Shown piece by piece: positions 1 through 7,519 of a stretch of DNA of 23,797 bases. The stretch covers positions 1-23,797 of the forward strand of contig CAJMRP010000016.1 of assembly GCA_905215765.1 (NCBI GenBank). The letters are read 5' to 3'. Origin of the DNA: an uncultured bacterium (GTDB lineage: Bacteria > Actinomycetota > Coriobacteriia > Coriobacteriales > Coriobacteriaceae). The translations under genes were made by a program, and so were the position numbers. A model generated the notes under the pieces. That model searched no databases. It was not told the origin of the DNA and saw only the letters and a program-made list of their open reading frames with translations. Positions within the stretch are counted from its first letter, which is position 1. Every line of letters begins with the position of its first letter.

Positions 1-2
1 CC

Positions 3-125
3 GTTGGCGCGCCCATTGTTTTGGAGGGAACTCATTTTGAGGAAGCACCCGCCCTGCCGGGGCCCCGGGTTTCGTGGCGACTCGGCCTTTCGGGTCAGGT
101 GGGCTGGATTGAATTTGGTGAATGA
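3..125 (+). CDS. possible C-terminal tail of an upstream gene (partial)
   Basis: Frame 3 is open from the window edge for 40 codons and reaches a TGA at 123-125, inside the left arm of the hairpin at 121-147. A stop codon sitting in a terminator stem is common in compact bacterial genomes, so this could be the end of a gene that starts outside the window. The deduced tail ends in VGWIEFGE and shows no family I recognise. Frame 1 is also open here, so coding status is uncertain. Nothing else in 1-120 is identifiable. Confidence 0.3.
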   Translation, partial: VGAPIVLEGTHFEEAPALPGPRVSWRLGLSGQVGWIEFGE

Positions 126-151
126 GGGCGTCGTTGGCGCCCTCATTCTTT
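121..151 (+). terminator. hairpin terminator, probably shared by converging transcripts
   Basis: A perfect 10-bp stem (AATGAGGGCG at 121-130 with CGCCCTCATT at 138-147) closes a 7-nt loop and is followed by CTTTATATA. The U-rich side lies on the plus strand, so it best terminates rightward transcription entering from the left. It also lies immediately after the stop codon of the minus-strand AraC gene and may serve both directions. Confidence 0.7.
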
Positions 152-1154
152 ATATATGTTGGGAGCGCCAGGTGGTGGGGGTGGTGCCGGTGTATTGTTT
201 GAAGGCTTGGGCGAAGGCGGCCTGCTGAGGGTAGTCGAGCCGCTCTGCCACCTGCGCTATTGTGAGCGAGCTATCGGCCAAAAGGTCCTGTGCTCGCTCC
301 ATACGGCGTCTGCGAATGTAGGCGCCCAGGGACTCGCCAGTTTGGGCCTTAAAGGTGGCGCATAGTTTGGAGCGGCTTGTGTAGAGCCTCTCGGCCACCT
401 CGTTGATACCCATACGTCTGCCTTTGTCGAGCGCGCGCTCAATCATTGCCGTTGCTTCTTCGGCAATGGTTATGCTAACGCGTGTGTCTGCCGCCTGCCG
501 AGCCTGCTTGTGGGCCTCGCGCGAACAGGCGAGCTCCGCGACCATGGTCTCCACGATGCCCTGCATATAGACGTGTCCGCCTACGGTGCGGGCGCGGTCC
601 TCGTTAATCCGGCGCAGCGTGTGGCAGATGGCAGACGTCGCCTCCTCGTGCCATGGCTCGGCAAACGCCTCAAAGATTCCCGCGAACTCGGTGGGATAGC
701 GGTGCTCCAGTTCGTCAAAATATTCAGGCAAAAAGAGCACCGAGCGCGAGTGATAGAGCTCCCCCGCAAACAGCGGGCTTAATTCCTCGCCACAGTTATC
801 TTGGATAAAGCTGCAAACGGCATTGTTTGGCCACGGTCCATGCAATGGTTTGAGGTTCGCGGGCGTTATGCCAGCCTCGGGCATGCATGTAAGTGTGGGC
901 GCGCTGACCTCGCTCACGCAGGCATATGGCTCGGGTGTGTATTCGGTCAGGTACATATCGTGCGTCGGGGTGATGAAATGCTCCATGACGATGCAGGCAG
1001 GGGAGAGGGGCATGATCCATGCGCGTCCGTGCGCCCGATCGTTTGCCACCTCGCCGGTAAAGACAGCGCCCTTGCCGGAAAGCTCCAGGCCAAACTGCTC
1101 AAACTGTGGTGCGTAGAGCTCGGTTATGTCGGTCGCTGCCCGCCGTATTTGCAA
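150..1154 (-). CDS. AraC-family transcriptional regulator, TTG start
   Basis: A 334-aa protein with an AraC/XylS-type double helix-turn-helix DNA-binding domain in its last ~105 residues. Recognisable stretches are INEVAERLYTSRSKLCATF for the first HTH and LTIAQVAERLDYPQQAAFAQAFKQYTG for the second. The N-terminal ~220 residues, presumably the effector or dimerisation domain, are not diagnostic. I use the TTG at 1154-1152 because a strong Shine-Dalgarno (AGGAAAGG) lies about 7 nt upstream and no nearby ATG is better placed. The gene diverges from an ABC transporter pair across a 114-bp gap. AraC regulators next to paired TMD-NBD transporters recall the YbtA/YbtPQ arrangement for siderophore-iron uptake, so control of the transporter is a reasonable inference. 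The effector is unknown. Confidence 0.9.
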   Translation of the reverse strand: MQIRRAATDITELYAPQFEQFGLELSGKGAVFTGEVANDRAHGRAWIMPLSPACIVMEHFITPTHDMYLTEYTPEPYACVSEVSAPTLTCMPEAGITPANLKPLHGPWPNNAVCSFIQDNCGEELSPLFAGELYHSRSVLFLPEYFDELEHRYPTEFAGIFEAFAEPWHEEATSAICHTLRRINEDRARTVGGHVYMQGIVETMVAELACSREAHKQARQAADTRVSITIAEEATAMIERALDKGRRMGINEVAERLYTSRSKLCATFKAQTGESLGAYIRRRRMERAQDLLADSSLTIAQVAERLDYPQQAAFAQAFKQYTGTTPTTWRSQHI

Positions 1155-1183
1155 AAGCGTCCCTTTCCTTTGCAGAAACGTCC
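1148..1183. promoter_or_regulatory. candidate AraC-type operator, 15-bp direct repeat with 21-bp period
   Basis: On the plus strand TTTGCAAAAGCGTCC (1148-1162) is repeated as TTTGCAGAAACGTCC (1169-1183), with 13 of 15 bases identical and starts exactly 21 bp apart. Same-face direct repeats two helical turns apart are the usual layout for AraC-family operators. The repeat spans the SD and TTG start of the araC-like gene, so autorepression would fit. Assignment to this regulator is inference. Confidence 0.45.
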
Positions 1184-1197
1184 ACGCCTGGCTTGAT

Positions 1198-1217
1198 TGT
1201 GAGCCATGGCTAACACA
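1198..1217. promoter_or_regulatory. dyad in the divergent intergenic region
   Basis: The 10-bp palindrome AGCCATGGCT (1202-1211) is flanked by TGTG on the left and, after two bases, CACA on the right, giving an imperfect 20-bp dyad midway between the two divergent start codons. It could be an operator for the AraC protein or another factor. No convincing -35/-10 pair was seen nearby. Confidence 0.25.
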
Positions 1218-1268
1218 TCAATGATAAGTTCATTACGGTTAACTCTCAAGCCGTTAGAAAGGAATCTC

Positions 1269-3095
1269 ATGGCAAAGGGATCAAAAAGGGAAGGTGGAGG
1301 CATCGGCGAGTTGCTCGCGTATGCCGGTGACCGTAAATTCCTAACGTATTTGGGCATGGCGCTCTCGGCGCTCTCGCAGCTGCTGAGCTTTGGCCCGTAC
1401 GTGTGCATTTGGCTTGTCGCTCGCGACCTGATCGCCGTGGCACCTAACTGGAGCGAAGCCTGCGACATCGCGATGTATGGCTGGTGGGCCGTGGGGTTTG
1501 CGCTGGCAAGCATCGTAACTTATTTCGTGGGGCTCATGTGCACGCATCTGTCCGCGTTTCGCTGCGCGTCCAATATCCGTAAGGCTACGAGCGAGCACCT
1601 GCTTAAGTTGCCGCTCGGCTACTTCGACACGCATGCCACCGGCGAGCTGCGCCGCATTGTAGACGGGTGTGCCGCCTCCACCGAGACTTTGCTCGCACAC
1701 ATGCTGCCCGATATCGCAGGCGCCGTCGCCATGGTCGTGGGCTTGCTCGTGCTGCTTTTCGCCCTCGATTGGCGCTTGGGCGCGGCATGCCTCATCTCGG
1801 TGGCCATTTCGTTTGGCGCCATGGCTACCATGATGAGCGGCAAAGGCGCCGAGTTCATGAAGGCCTACATGGGAGCGCTGGTCAAGATGAACAAGACCGG
1901 CACCGAATACGTACGAGGCATCCCCGTGGTCAAGGTGTTTCAGCAGACGGTCTACTCCTTTAAGGCCTTCCACGATGCGATCGCCGAATACGCCGACATG
2001 GCGCAAAACTATGCGGGCACGTTCTGCCGAGGTCCGCAGGTGCTCAACCTTACCGCGCTCAATGGCCTTGTGGCATTCCTGTTGCCCGTGGCGTTGCTGT
2101 TGGCGCCAGGCGAGACGGACTTCGCGCATTTTATGACCAACTTCACGTTTTACGCGATATTTTCGGCCGTGGTACCGACGGCCATGACCAAGCTCATGTT
2201 TGTGGGCGAGGCCTCTCAGATGAGTGCCGATTCGTTGGCTCGTATTCGAAGCGTCATGGATTCCAAGCAGCTCTCCGTGCCCGCCCAACCCAAGCACCCT
2301 GCCGGCAGCGACGTGCGATTTGAGGACGTGAGCTTTACGTACGAGGGCGCCGAGGCACCTGCCGTTAGCCATGTAAGTTTCAGCGTTCCCGCTGGTAGCA
2401 CTCTCGCCCTGGTGGGTCCCTCGGGTGGCGGTAAGTCAACCTGCGCAAGCCTGATCCCGCGTTTTTGGGATGTTTCCTCGGGTCGAGTGCTCGTAGGCGG
2501 TGTGGACGTTCGCGATATGGATCCGCACGAGCTTATGGACCAGGTCGCCTTCGTGTTCCAGACCAACCAGCTGTTCCGGCAAACACTTGCCGATAACGTG
2601 CGCGCCTCCAAGCCTACGGCCACTGACGACGAAGTGCGTGCGGCCCTCTCCGCAGCTCAGTGCGACGACATTGTGGCCAAGCTCCCGCAGGGCATCAATA
2701 CCATGCTCGGTGCCGGCGGAGCATATCTTTCGGGCGGCGAGGTCCAGCGCGTGGCCCTCGCCCGCGCGATCCTTAAAGACGCGCCTATCGTGGTGCTCGA
2801 TGAGGCCACGGCGTTTGCCGACCCCGAGAACGAGGCGCTCATCCAGCGCGCCTTTAGCAAGCTGGCGGCGGGTCGCACGGTCATTATGATTGCGCACCGA
2901 CTCTCGACTGTAGTGGGCGCAGACCAAATCGTGGTGCTCAACCAGGGCAGCGTGCAGGAGTCGGGTACCCATGCCGAGTTGCTGTCCCAAGAGGGTCTGT
3001 ATGCCAAGATGTGGGCCGAATACGAACAGGCCGCGAGCTGGAAAATCACTGCAGCGACCGCGGATGCCGTCGTCACGAAGGGAGGCGAGGCCTAA
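1269..3095 (+). CDS. ABC transporter, fused permease and ATPase half (subunit 1)
   Basis: A type IV (exporter-fold) half-transporter of 608 aa. An N-terminal membrane domain of about six helices (~35-320) is followed by a complete nucleotide-binding domain. Walker A GPSGGGKST is at 383-391, signature LSGGE at 487-491, Walker B VVLDEATA with D511/E512, and the H-loop in IAHRLS. The D-loop reads AFAD instead of SALD. I start at ATG 1269, which has GAAAGGAA just upstream, rather than the in-frame ATG at 1206. The next gene's ATG directly abuts the stop codon, so the two halves are probably co-translated and heterodimeric. AraC-linked pairs like this include YbtPQ/IrtAB siderophore importers, but peptide or drug export cannot be excluded from sequence alone. 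Confidence 0.9.
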   Translation: MAKGSKREGGGIGELLAYAGDRKFLTYLGMALSALSQLLSFGPYVCIWLVARDLIAVAPNWSEACDIAMYGWWAVGFALASIVTYFVGLMCTHLSAFRCASNIRKATSEHLLKLPLGYFDTHATGELRRIVDGCAASTETLLAHMLPDIAGAVAMVVGLLVLLFALDWRLGAACLISVAISFGAMATMMSGKGAEFMKAYMGALVKMNKTGTEYVRGIPVVKVFQQTVYSFKAFHDAIAEYADMAQNYAGTFCRGPQVLNLTALNGLVAFLLPVALLLAPGETDFAHFMTNFTFYAIFSAVVPTAMTKLMFVGEASQMSADSLARIRSVMDSKQLSVPAQPKHPAGSDVRFEDVSFTYEGAEAPAVSHVSFSVPAGSTLALVGPSGGGKSTCASLIPRFWDVSSGRVLVGGVDVRDMDPHELMDQVAFVFQTNQLFRQTLADNVRASKPTATDDEVRAALSAAQCDDIVAKLPQGINTMLGAGGAYLSGGEVQRVALARAILKDAPIVVLDEATAFADPENEALIQRAFSKLAAGRTVIMIAHRLSTVVGADQIVVLNQGSVQESGTHAELLSQEGLYAKMWAEYEQAASWKITAATADAVVTKGGEA

Positions 3096-4853
3096 ATGTT
3101 CGCCTCATTCCAAAAGAAGTATTTCCTATCCGATAAAGGCGTCGCCGGCGTAAAACGCGGCATTTTCTGGACCACGCTCACTAATCTCATTACCATGGCC
3201 GGCATGGGCTTTTTATTCCTGGTTATGGCCGGTTTTGTCGAGCATCTCGCCAGCGGGGCTGACCTGCCGGATGCCCTGCCGATCGTGGGCGGGCTCCTGG
3301 TCTTTTTCGTGTTGCTCTTTGCCTCTAACTGGCAGCAGTATTACTACACCTACTGCATCTTTTACGAGGAGTGCGGCAAGCAGCGTATGGAGATTGCCGA
3401 GCGCTTGCGCAAACTGCCGCTGTCGTTTTTTGGTCGTCGTGATCTGGCCGATTTAACCGAGACCATCATGGGTGACGTCCAGGCCATGGAGCACGCCTAC
3501 AGCCACGTGCTGGGAGAGCTTTGGGGCGCCATCATCGCAAGCGCCATTGTGTTCGTGGCGTCGCTGTTCTTTTGCTGGCAGCTGGCGATCGCGGCGTTTT
3601 GGAGCGTTCCCGTGGCCTTTGCCGTGCTGTATCTAACACGCGGCCCCATGACTCCGGTGTTCGATCGCGTGCGTGCCGAGAAGGTCAAGGTTACCGAGGC
3701 TATTCAAGAGACGCTCGACTGCGTTCGCGAGATCCGCGCCACCAACCAGGAGGCCCATTATCTTGAGGGGCTCAACGCCGCGATCGATGCCGAGGAGCAT
3801 GAGACCACCAAGGGCGAGCTCGCTAACGGGCTTTTGGTCAACTCCGCCTTTGCCATCCTGCGTCTGGGCATTGCCACCACGCTGGTCACGGGCGCCGCGA
3901 TGGTCGCCTCCGGGCAGGTCGACTTTTTGGTGATGTTTGCCTTCCTGCTTATGGTGAGCCGCATCTATGCGCCTTTTGACCAGGCGTTAATGTTAATGTC
4001 CGAGCTGTTTGCCGCCGAGTCGTCTGCCAAGCGCATGCGTTCCATCATGGAAGAGCCCGTGGCGCGGGGCAGCGAGAAATTTGAGCCCGCGGGCCACGAT
4101 GTGGTGTTCGATCACGTGGCATTTGGATATGGTGCGGGCGAGGACGGCCGCGCCGGCGAGAAAGTTCTTACCGATGTGAGCTTTACCGCCAAGGAAGGCG
4201 AAGTTACGGCACTGGTCGGTCCTTCGGGTTCCGGTAAGTCTACGGTGAGCCGCCTGGCCGCGCGCTTTTGGGATGCCACCGCGGGCAAGGTTACCGTGGG
4301 TGGCGTGGATGTTGCGAGCGTGGATCCCGAGGTGCTCCTGCGCGACTACGCCATTGTGTTCCAAGACGTACTGCTCTTTGACGACACGGTGATGGGAAAC
4401 ATCCGCCTCGGGCGTCGTGATGCCACCGATGAGGAAGTGCTTGCGGCTGCGCGTGCCGCCAACTGCGACGAGTTCGTGAACCGCATGCCGCAGGGCTACG
4501 ACACCATGATCGGCGAGAACGGCTCCAAGCTGTCTGGCGGCGAGCGCCAGCGCATCTCCATCGCTCGTGCGCTGCTTAAGGACGCCCCCATCGTCCTTTT
4601 GGACGAGGCCACGGCGAGCCTGGACGTCGAGAACGAGACCGTGGTTCAGCAGGCGCTTTCCCGCCTGCTCGCGGGCAAGACGGTTATCGTTATTGCTCAC
4701 CGTATGCGTACGGTGGAAAATGCCGACAAAATCGTTGTACTCAAGGATGGTGTGGTTGCCGAGCAGGGCGCTCCGGCGCAGCTCAAGGCAGCAGGTGGAG
4801 AATTTGCCCGTATGGTCGCACTGCAAAAGGAGTCGGCGGACTGGCAGCTGTAG
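3096..4853 (+). CDS. ABC transporter, fused permease and ATPase half (subunit 2)
   Basis: The second half-transporter, 585 aa, has a membrane domain (~20-310) and an NBD. Walker A GPSGSGKST is at 375-383, signature LSGGERQ at 479-485, Walker B VLLDEATA with D503/E504, and the H-loop in IAHRMR. All catalytic motifs look canonical, with D-loop ASLD, unlike the AFAD of its partner. The ATG immediately follows the TAA of the upstream gene, and GGAGG at 3081-3085 lies inside the end of that gene, giving tight translational coupling. The two proteins most likely assemble as a heterodimer with two NBDs. The substrate is unproven. The regulatory and neighbouring-gene context favours iron or metallophore transport, but this is inference. 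Confidence 0.9.
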   Translation: MFASFQKKYFLSDKGVAGVKRGIFWTTLTNLITMAGMGFLFLVMAGFVEHLASGADLPDALPIVGGLLVFFVLLFASNWQQYYYTYCIFYEECGKQRMEIAERLRKLPLSFFGRRDLADLTETIMGDVQAMEHAYSHVLGELWGAIIASAIVFVASLFFCWQLAIAAFWSVPVAFAVLYLTRGPMTPVFDRVRAEKVKVTEAIQETLDCVREIRATNQEAHYLEGLNAAIDAEEHETTKGELANGLLVNSAFAILRLGIATTLVTGAAMVASGQVDFLVMFAFLLMVSRIYAPFDQALMLMSELFAAESSAKRMRSIMEEPVARGSEKFEPAGHDVVFDHVAFGYGAGEDGRAGEKVLTDVSFTAKEGEVTALVGPSGSGKSTVSRLAARFWDATAGKVTVGGVDVASVDPEVLLRDYAIVFQDVLLFDDTVMGNIRLGRRDATDEEVLAAARAANCDEFVNRMPQGYDTMIGENGSKLSGGERQRISIARALLKDAPIVLLDEATASLDVENETVVQQALSRLLAGKTVIVIAHRMRTVENADKIVVLKDGVVAEQGAPAQLKAAGGEFARMVALQKESADWQL

Positions 4854-4858
4854 GAATG

Positions 4859-4883
4859 TGACAAAGGGGCAGTCCCTTTGTCA
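4859..4883. repeat. REP-like palindrome after the ABC operon
   Basis: TGACAAAGGG (4859-4868) pairs perfectly with CCCTTTGTCA (4874-4883) around a 5-nt loop, starting 6 nt after the ABC stop codon. There is no U-tract, so it is an imperfect intrinsic terminator. Palindromes built on the same GTGACAAAGGG core occur as dispersed REP-type sequences in several bacterial groups. Only one copy lies in this window. Confidence 0.5.
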
Positions 4884-4909
4884 TATTGAGTTCACCCCCA
4901 TAGTTTCCA

Positions 4910-4955
4910 AAAAGTTAACCTTTGTTGAACTTGATAGTTAGATAAACTAAACTAT
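4910..4955. promoter_or_regulatory. operator-like palindromes around the promoter of the DUF6110/ATPase operon
   Basis: The near-palindrome AAAAGTTAACCTTT (4910-4923) lies just upstream of the -35 box. A second dyad, ATAGTT (4935-4940) with AACTAT (4950-4955), containing TTAG-N5-CTAA, overlaps the spacer and -10. TTAACC and TTAG/CTAA half-sites resemble those of DtxR/IdeR-type metal-dependent repressors, which would suit a metal ATPase operon. No regulator gene is adjacent, so this is a motif-based suggestion. Confidence 0.35.
4925..4953 (+). promoter_or_regulatory. sigma-70-type promoter for the DUF6110/ATPase operon
   Basis: TTGAAC (4925-4930), a 17-bp spacer and TAAACT (4948-4953). The transcript would start near 4960 with an ~80-nt leader. 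That leader holds two small stem-loops, GGTGC/GCACC (4993-5006) and GCCGC/GCGGC (5008-5024), just before the Shine-Dalgarno AGGGAG. Confidence 0.55.
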
Positions 4956-5040
4956 TTTCCAAAAGTGTGCTCGAGCAAACTTGTTTACTCGGGTGCTGAG
5001 GCACCGTGCCGCGTCCAATGCGGCAAAAGGGAGAAGCAAC

Positions 5041-5286
5041 ATGAAGAAGTCGACGTTTAACACCCTGCTTGTCGGTGGCGGTTTTCTGCTTGGCACGGCC
5101 GGCATCAAGCTGCTTACCAGCGCTCCGGTCAAGAATGCCTGCGTGCAGGGCATTGCGTGCGGCATGCGCATCAAGAACGGCTACCAGGACATGGTTGAGC
5201 AGGCCAAGGCCGAGGTCGACGATATGGTTGCCGAGGCTGCCTATCTCACCCAGAGCGAGGCCGCTGCGGACAAGGCAGCCGAGTAG
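5041..5286 (+). CDS. DUF6110-like small single-pass membrane protein
   Basis: An 81-aa protein starting at ATG 5041, preceded by AGGGAG with 7-nt spacing. An in-frame TTG 60 bp upstream lacks such a site. The N-terminus has a short positive stretch (MKKS) and then a glycine-rich hydrophobic helix (~8-28, LLVGGGFLLGTAGIKLL), followed by an acidic, alanine-rich amphipathic tail. This matches my recollection of the DUF6110 family, small proteins encoded next to P1B-type ATPases in gut anaerobes. The ATPase gene begins 18 nt downstream with only a weak SD, so translation is probably coupled. By context it may be a membrane accessory or scaffold of the ATPase, comparable in position to the small FezA-type proteins of ferrosome operons. 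No biochemical function can be read from the sequence. Confidence 0.75.
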   Translation: MKKSTFNTLLVGGGFLLGTAGIKLLTSAPVKNACVQGIACGMRIKNGYQDMVEQAKAEVDDMVAEAAYLTQSEAAADKAAE

Positions 5287-5304
5287 CGCTCCCAGGCATA
5301 AACA

Positions 5305-7380
5305 ATGAGATTCTCGATTATTAGCGAGATCCCCGGCAGGACCCGTCTTCAGTTGGCGGGTCCTGTGCCAGAGAGCGATCTCGATGCGCTTCTTAAGCTC
5401 AGCGGCGATATCGACGGCGTGCACAAGGTGCGCGTTTACGGTCGTATTGGCCAGATGGCGCTCGAATATGACGAGCAGCGTCGCGCGGCCGTGCTCGATG
5501 CCCTGGACGCGCTCGATGCCCAGGCCATTGCCGACGCAAAGACGGGTTACGTGATGCAGCTTGAGCCGCGCAAGCACAAGCTCGTCATGGATCTTGCCAC
5601 ACTTATCGGCGCCCACTACGCGCGCCGCTGGTTCTTACCGACGCCTCTGCGTGCGGTGTTTGTCGTGGCCGGTTACATGGCATTTTTGCGCGCTGCTCTC
5701 CGTGAGCTGGCGCGGCCGCGCCTGACCGTTCCCGTGCTCGACGCTTCGGCCATCGGCATTTCGTTCGTCAAGCGCGATGTCGACACCGCGGGCCAGACAA
5801 TGTTCCTGCTCAACGTGGGCGAGCTGCTCGAGGACTACACCCGCGCCATGAGCGAAAACGAGCTCATCAACTCGCTGCTCGATGTGCCCGACAAGGCGCA
5901 AAAGGTCGTCGGTGACACCGAGGTAAGCGTTGCCGCGACCGAGCTTGAGCCCGGCGACTTGGTAGCCGTGCGCACTGGCATGTCCATCTGCATCGACGGC
6001 GTGGTCGAGCAGGGGAGCGCCATGGTCAACCAGGCGACCCTGACCGGCGAGCCGCTGGCCGTCGAGCGCAGCGTGGGCGACGACGTGTTCGCCGGTACCG
6101 TCGTGGAAGACGGCAGCATCTTGGTGCGTGTGCGCGCCAACACGGCTCAGACCAAACTGCGCTCAATCGTCTCGCTCGTGCAGACGGCCGACTCGCTCAA
6201 GTCCGAGGGCCAGTCGCATATGGAGGATCTTGCCAACAAGATCGTCCCGTGGAACTTCCTGCTCGCGGGCCTGGTTGCGCTTACCACCCGCAGCCTCATC
6301 AAGACCTCAGCGGCACTGATGGTCGACTACTCGTGCGCACTCAAGCTTACGGGCTCCGTCGCCGTCATGACTGCCATGAGCGACGCCGCCAAGATGGGCG
6401 TCATGGTCAAGGGCGCCAAGTACTTTGAGTCGTTTGCCAAGGCCGACACCATTGTGTTCGATAAGACCGGCACGCTCACCGAGGCACAGCCGCGTCTTGC
6501 TTGCGTGCTCACCACCGATGGATGGAGCGAGGACGAGATCCTGCGTCTTTCTGCCTGCCTGGAGGAGCATTTCCCCCACCCGGTAGCGCGCGCCGTGGTA
6601 AATGCGGCACGTGAGCGCGGACTCGAGCACCGCGAGCGCCATGCCGCCGTCGAGTACATCGTGGCGCACGGCATCGCTTCGTCCATCGAAGGGCGTCGCG
6701 CGATTATCGGTTCGGCACACTTTGTGTTTGAGGATGAGGGCGCGCAGCTCGAGTCCGACATAAAGGAGCGCATCGAGTCTCAGATGCAGGGCCTGTCACC
6801 GCTGTATCTGGCGGTCGATGGCACCGTTGTGGGCGTGCTCGGTATCGAGGACCCGCTCAAGCCCGGGGTCCGCGAGGCCATCGCCGACCTGCACGCGTTG
6901 GGCGTCAAACATGTCGTTATGCTCACGGGCGACTCCGAGCGCACGGCCGAGCGCATCGCGCGCGAGGCAGGTGTCGACGAGTTTAAGGCCGAGCTAATGC
7001 CCGAGGACAAGTACGCGTATGTTGAGCGCATTAAGGGCGAGGGGCGCCACGTTGCCATGGTGGGCGACGGCGTCAACGATTCGCCGGCGCTCGGTTTGGC
7101 AGACGTGGGCTTGGCCATGGGTGGCGGCAGCGACATTGCCAAGGAGGTCGCCGACATCATCCTGACCGATACGGATCTGGCCGCGATCGTGCGCCTGCGC
7201 CGCATGAGCCAGGGGCTTATCGACCGTCTGACGAGTTCGTATTCCAAGGTGATGCTCACCAACTCGGCGCTGTTGGCATTGGGTATTACCGGCATGATCA
7301 CTCCGCAGACGTCGTCACTGCTGCACAACGGCTCAACGATCGCCTACAGCCTGAGCAATGCAAAGGCATATCTACGCTAA
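5305..7380 (+). CDS. P1B-type metal-translocating ATPase, ferrosome FezB (P1B-6)-like
   Basis: A 691-aa P-type ATPase. Residues ~1-75 resemble an HMA ferredoxin fold but lack CxxC and carry an arginine motif IPGRTRLQL at 9-17. Later motifs are the actuator loop TGEP (247-250), the sixth-helix metal motif Ser343-Cys344-Ala345 in DYSCALKL instead of CPC/SPC, phosphorylation site DKTGTLT (D386), nucleotide-domain HP (H425-P426) and hinge GDGVND (587-592). The machinery is complete, so it should be an active membrane cation pump. The SCA motif and PGRTR N-terminus match what I recall of P1B-6 ATPases such as FezB, which load iron into ferrosome organelles. It shares an operon with the upstream 81-aa membrane protein and ends at a strong terminator. 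The P-type ATPase call is certain. The iron/ferrosome role is inference. Confidence 0.88.
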   Translation: MRFSIISEIPGRTRLQLAGPVPESDLDALLKLSGDIDGVHKVRVYGRIGQMALEYDEQRRAAVLDALDALDAQAIADAKTGYVMQLEPRKHKLVMDLATLIGAHYARRWFLPTPLRAVFVVAGYMAFLRAALRELARPRLTVPVLDASAIGISFVKRDVDTAGQTMFLLNVGELLEDYTRAMSENELINSLLDVPDKAQKVVGDTEVSVAATELEPGDLVAVRTGMSICIDGVVEQGSAMVNQATLTGEPLAVERSVGDDVFAGTVVEDGSILVRVRANTAQTKLRSIVSLVQTADSLKSEGQSHMEDLANKIVPWNFLLAGLVALTTRSLIKTSAALMVDYSCALKLTGSVAVMTAMSDAAKMGVMVKGAKYFESFAKADTIVFDKTGTLTEAQPRLACVLTTDGWSEDEILRLSACLEEHFPHPVARAVVNAARERGLEHRERHAAVEYIVAHGIASSIEGRRAIIGSAHFVFEDEGAQLESDIKERIESQMQGLSPLYLAVDGTVVGVLGIEDPLKPGVREAIADLHALGVKHVVMLTGDSERTAERIAREAGVDEFKAELMPEDKYAYVERIKGEGRHVAMVGDGVNDSPALGLADVGLAMGGGSDIAKEVADIILTDTDLAAIVRLRRMSQGLIDRLTSSYSKVMLTNSALLALGITGMITPQTSSLLHNGSTIAYSLSNAKAYLR

Positions 7381-7400
7381 CGCTTTTGCTTGAGTTTATG

Positions 7401-7446
7401 GCCTGCATTCGGACGGTGCTGCCGTCGTCCTGGTGCAGGCTTTTTT
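7401..7446 (+). terminator. intrinsic terminator of the ATPase operon
   Basis: GCCTGCA (7401-7407) pairs with TGCAGGC (7434-7440), with an inner GGACGG/CCGTC-GTCC stem, and is followed directly by TTTTTT (7441-7446). It lies 20 bp after the ATPase stop codon. Confidence 0.9.
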
Positions 7447-7450
7447 GTGT

Positions 7451-7498
7451 TTGACCGTGTGCTATCAGCCATTTATAGTGGTGCTAGCAGTGATAGCA
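7451..7498 (+). promoter_or_regulatory. promoter and operator of the toxin-antitoxin operon
   Basis: TTGACC (7451-7456), 17 bp, then TATAGT (7474-7479) form a good promoter. Three related half-sites surround it: TGCTATCA (7460-7467) in the spacer, TGCTAGCA (7482-7489) at the likely start point, and TGATAGCA (7491-7498), the exact inverse of the first. This is the layout expected for autorepression by a dimeric antitoxin. Confidence 0.6.
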
Positions 7499-7519
7499 TG
7501 CGGGAGGAGCGTGATCAAT

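Noticed and set aside
1206..1268. Earlier ATG for the first ABC subunit
   Set aside because: It lies within a palindrome and has no Shine-Dalgarno. ATG 1269 has GAAAGGAA at the right distance and begins a normal N-terminus.
1341..2372. 343-codon minus-strand frame inside the ABC gene
   Set aside because: His/Gly/Arg-rich antisense shadow of a gene with all ABC motifs.
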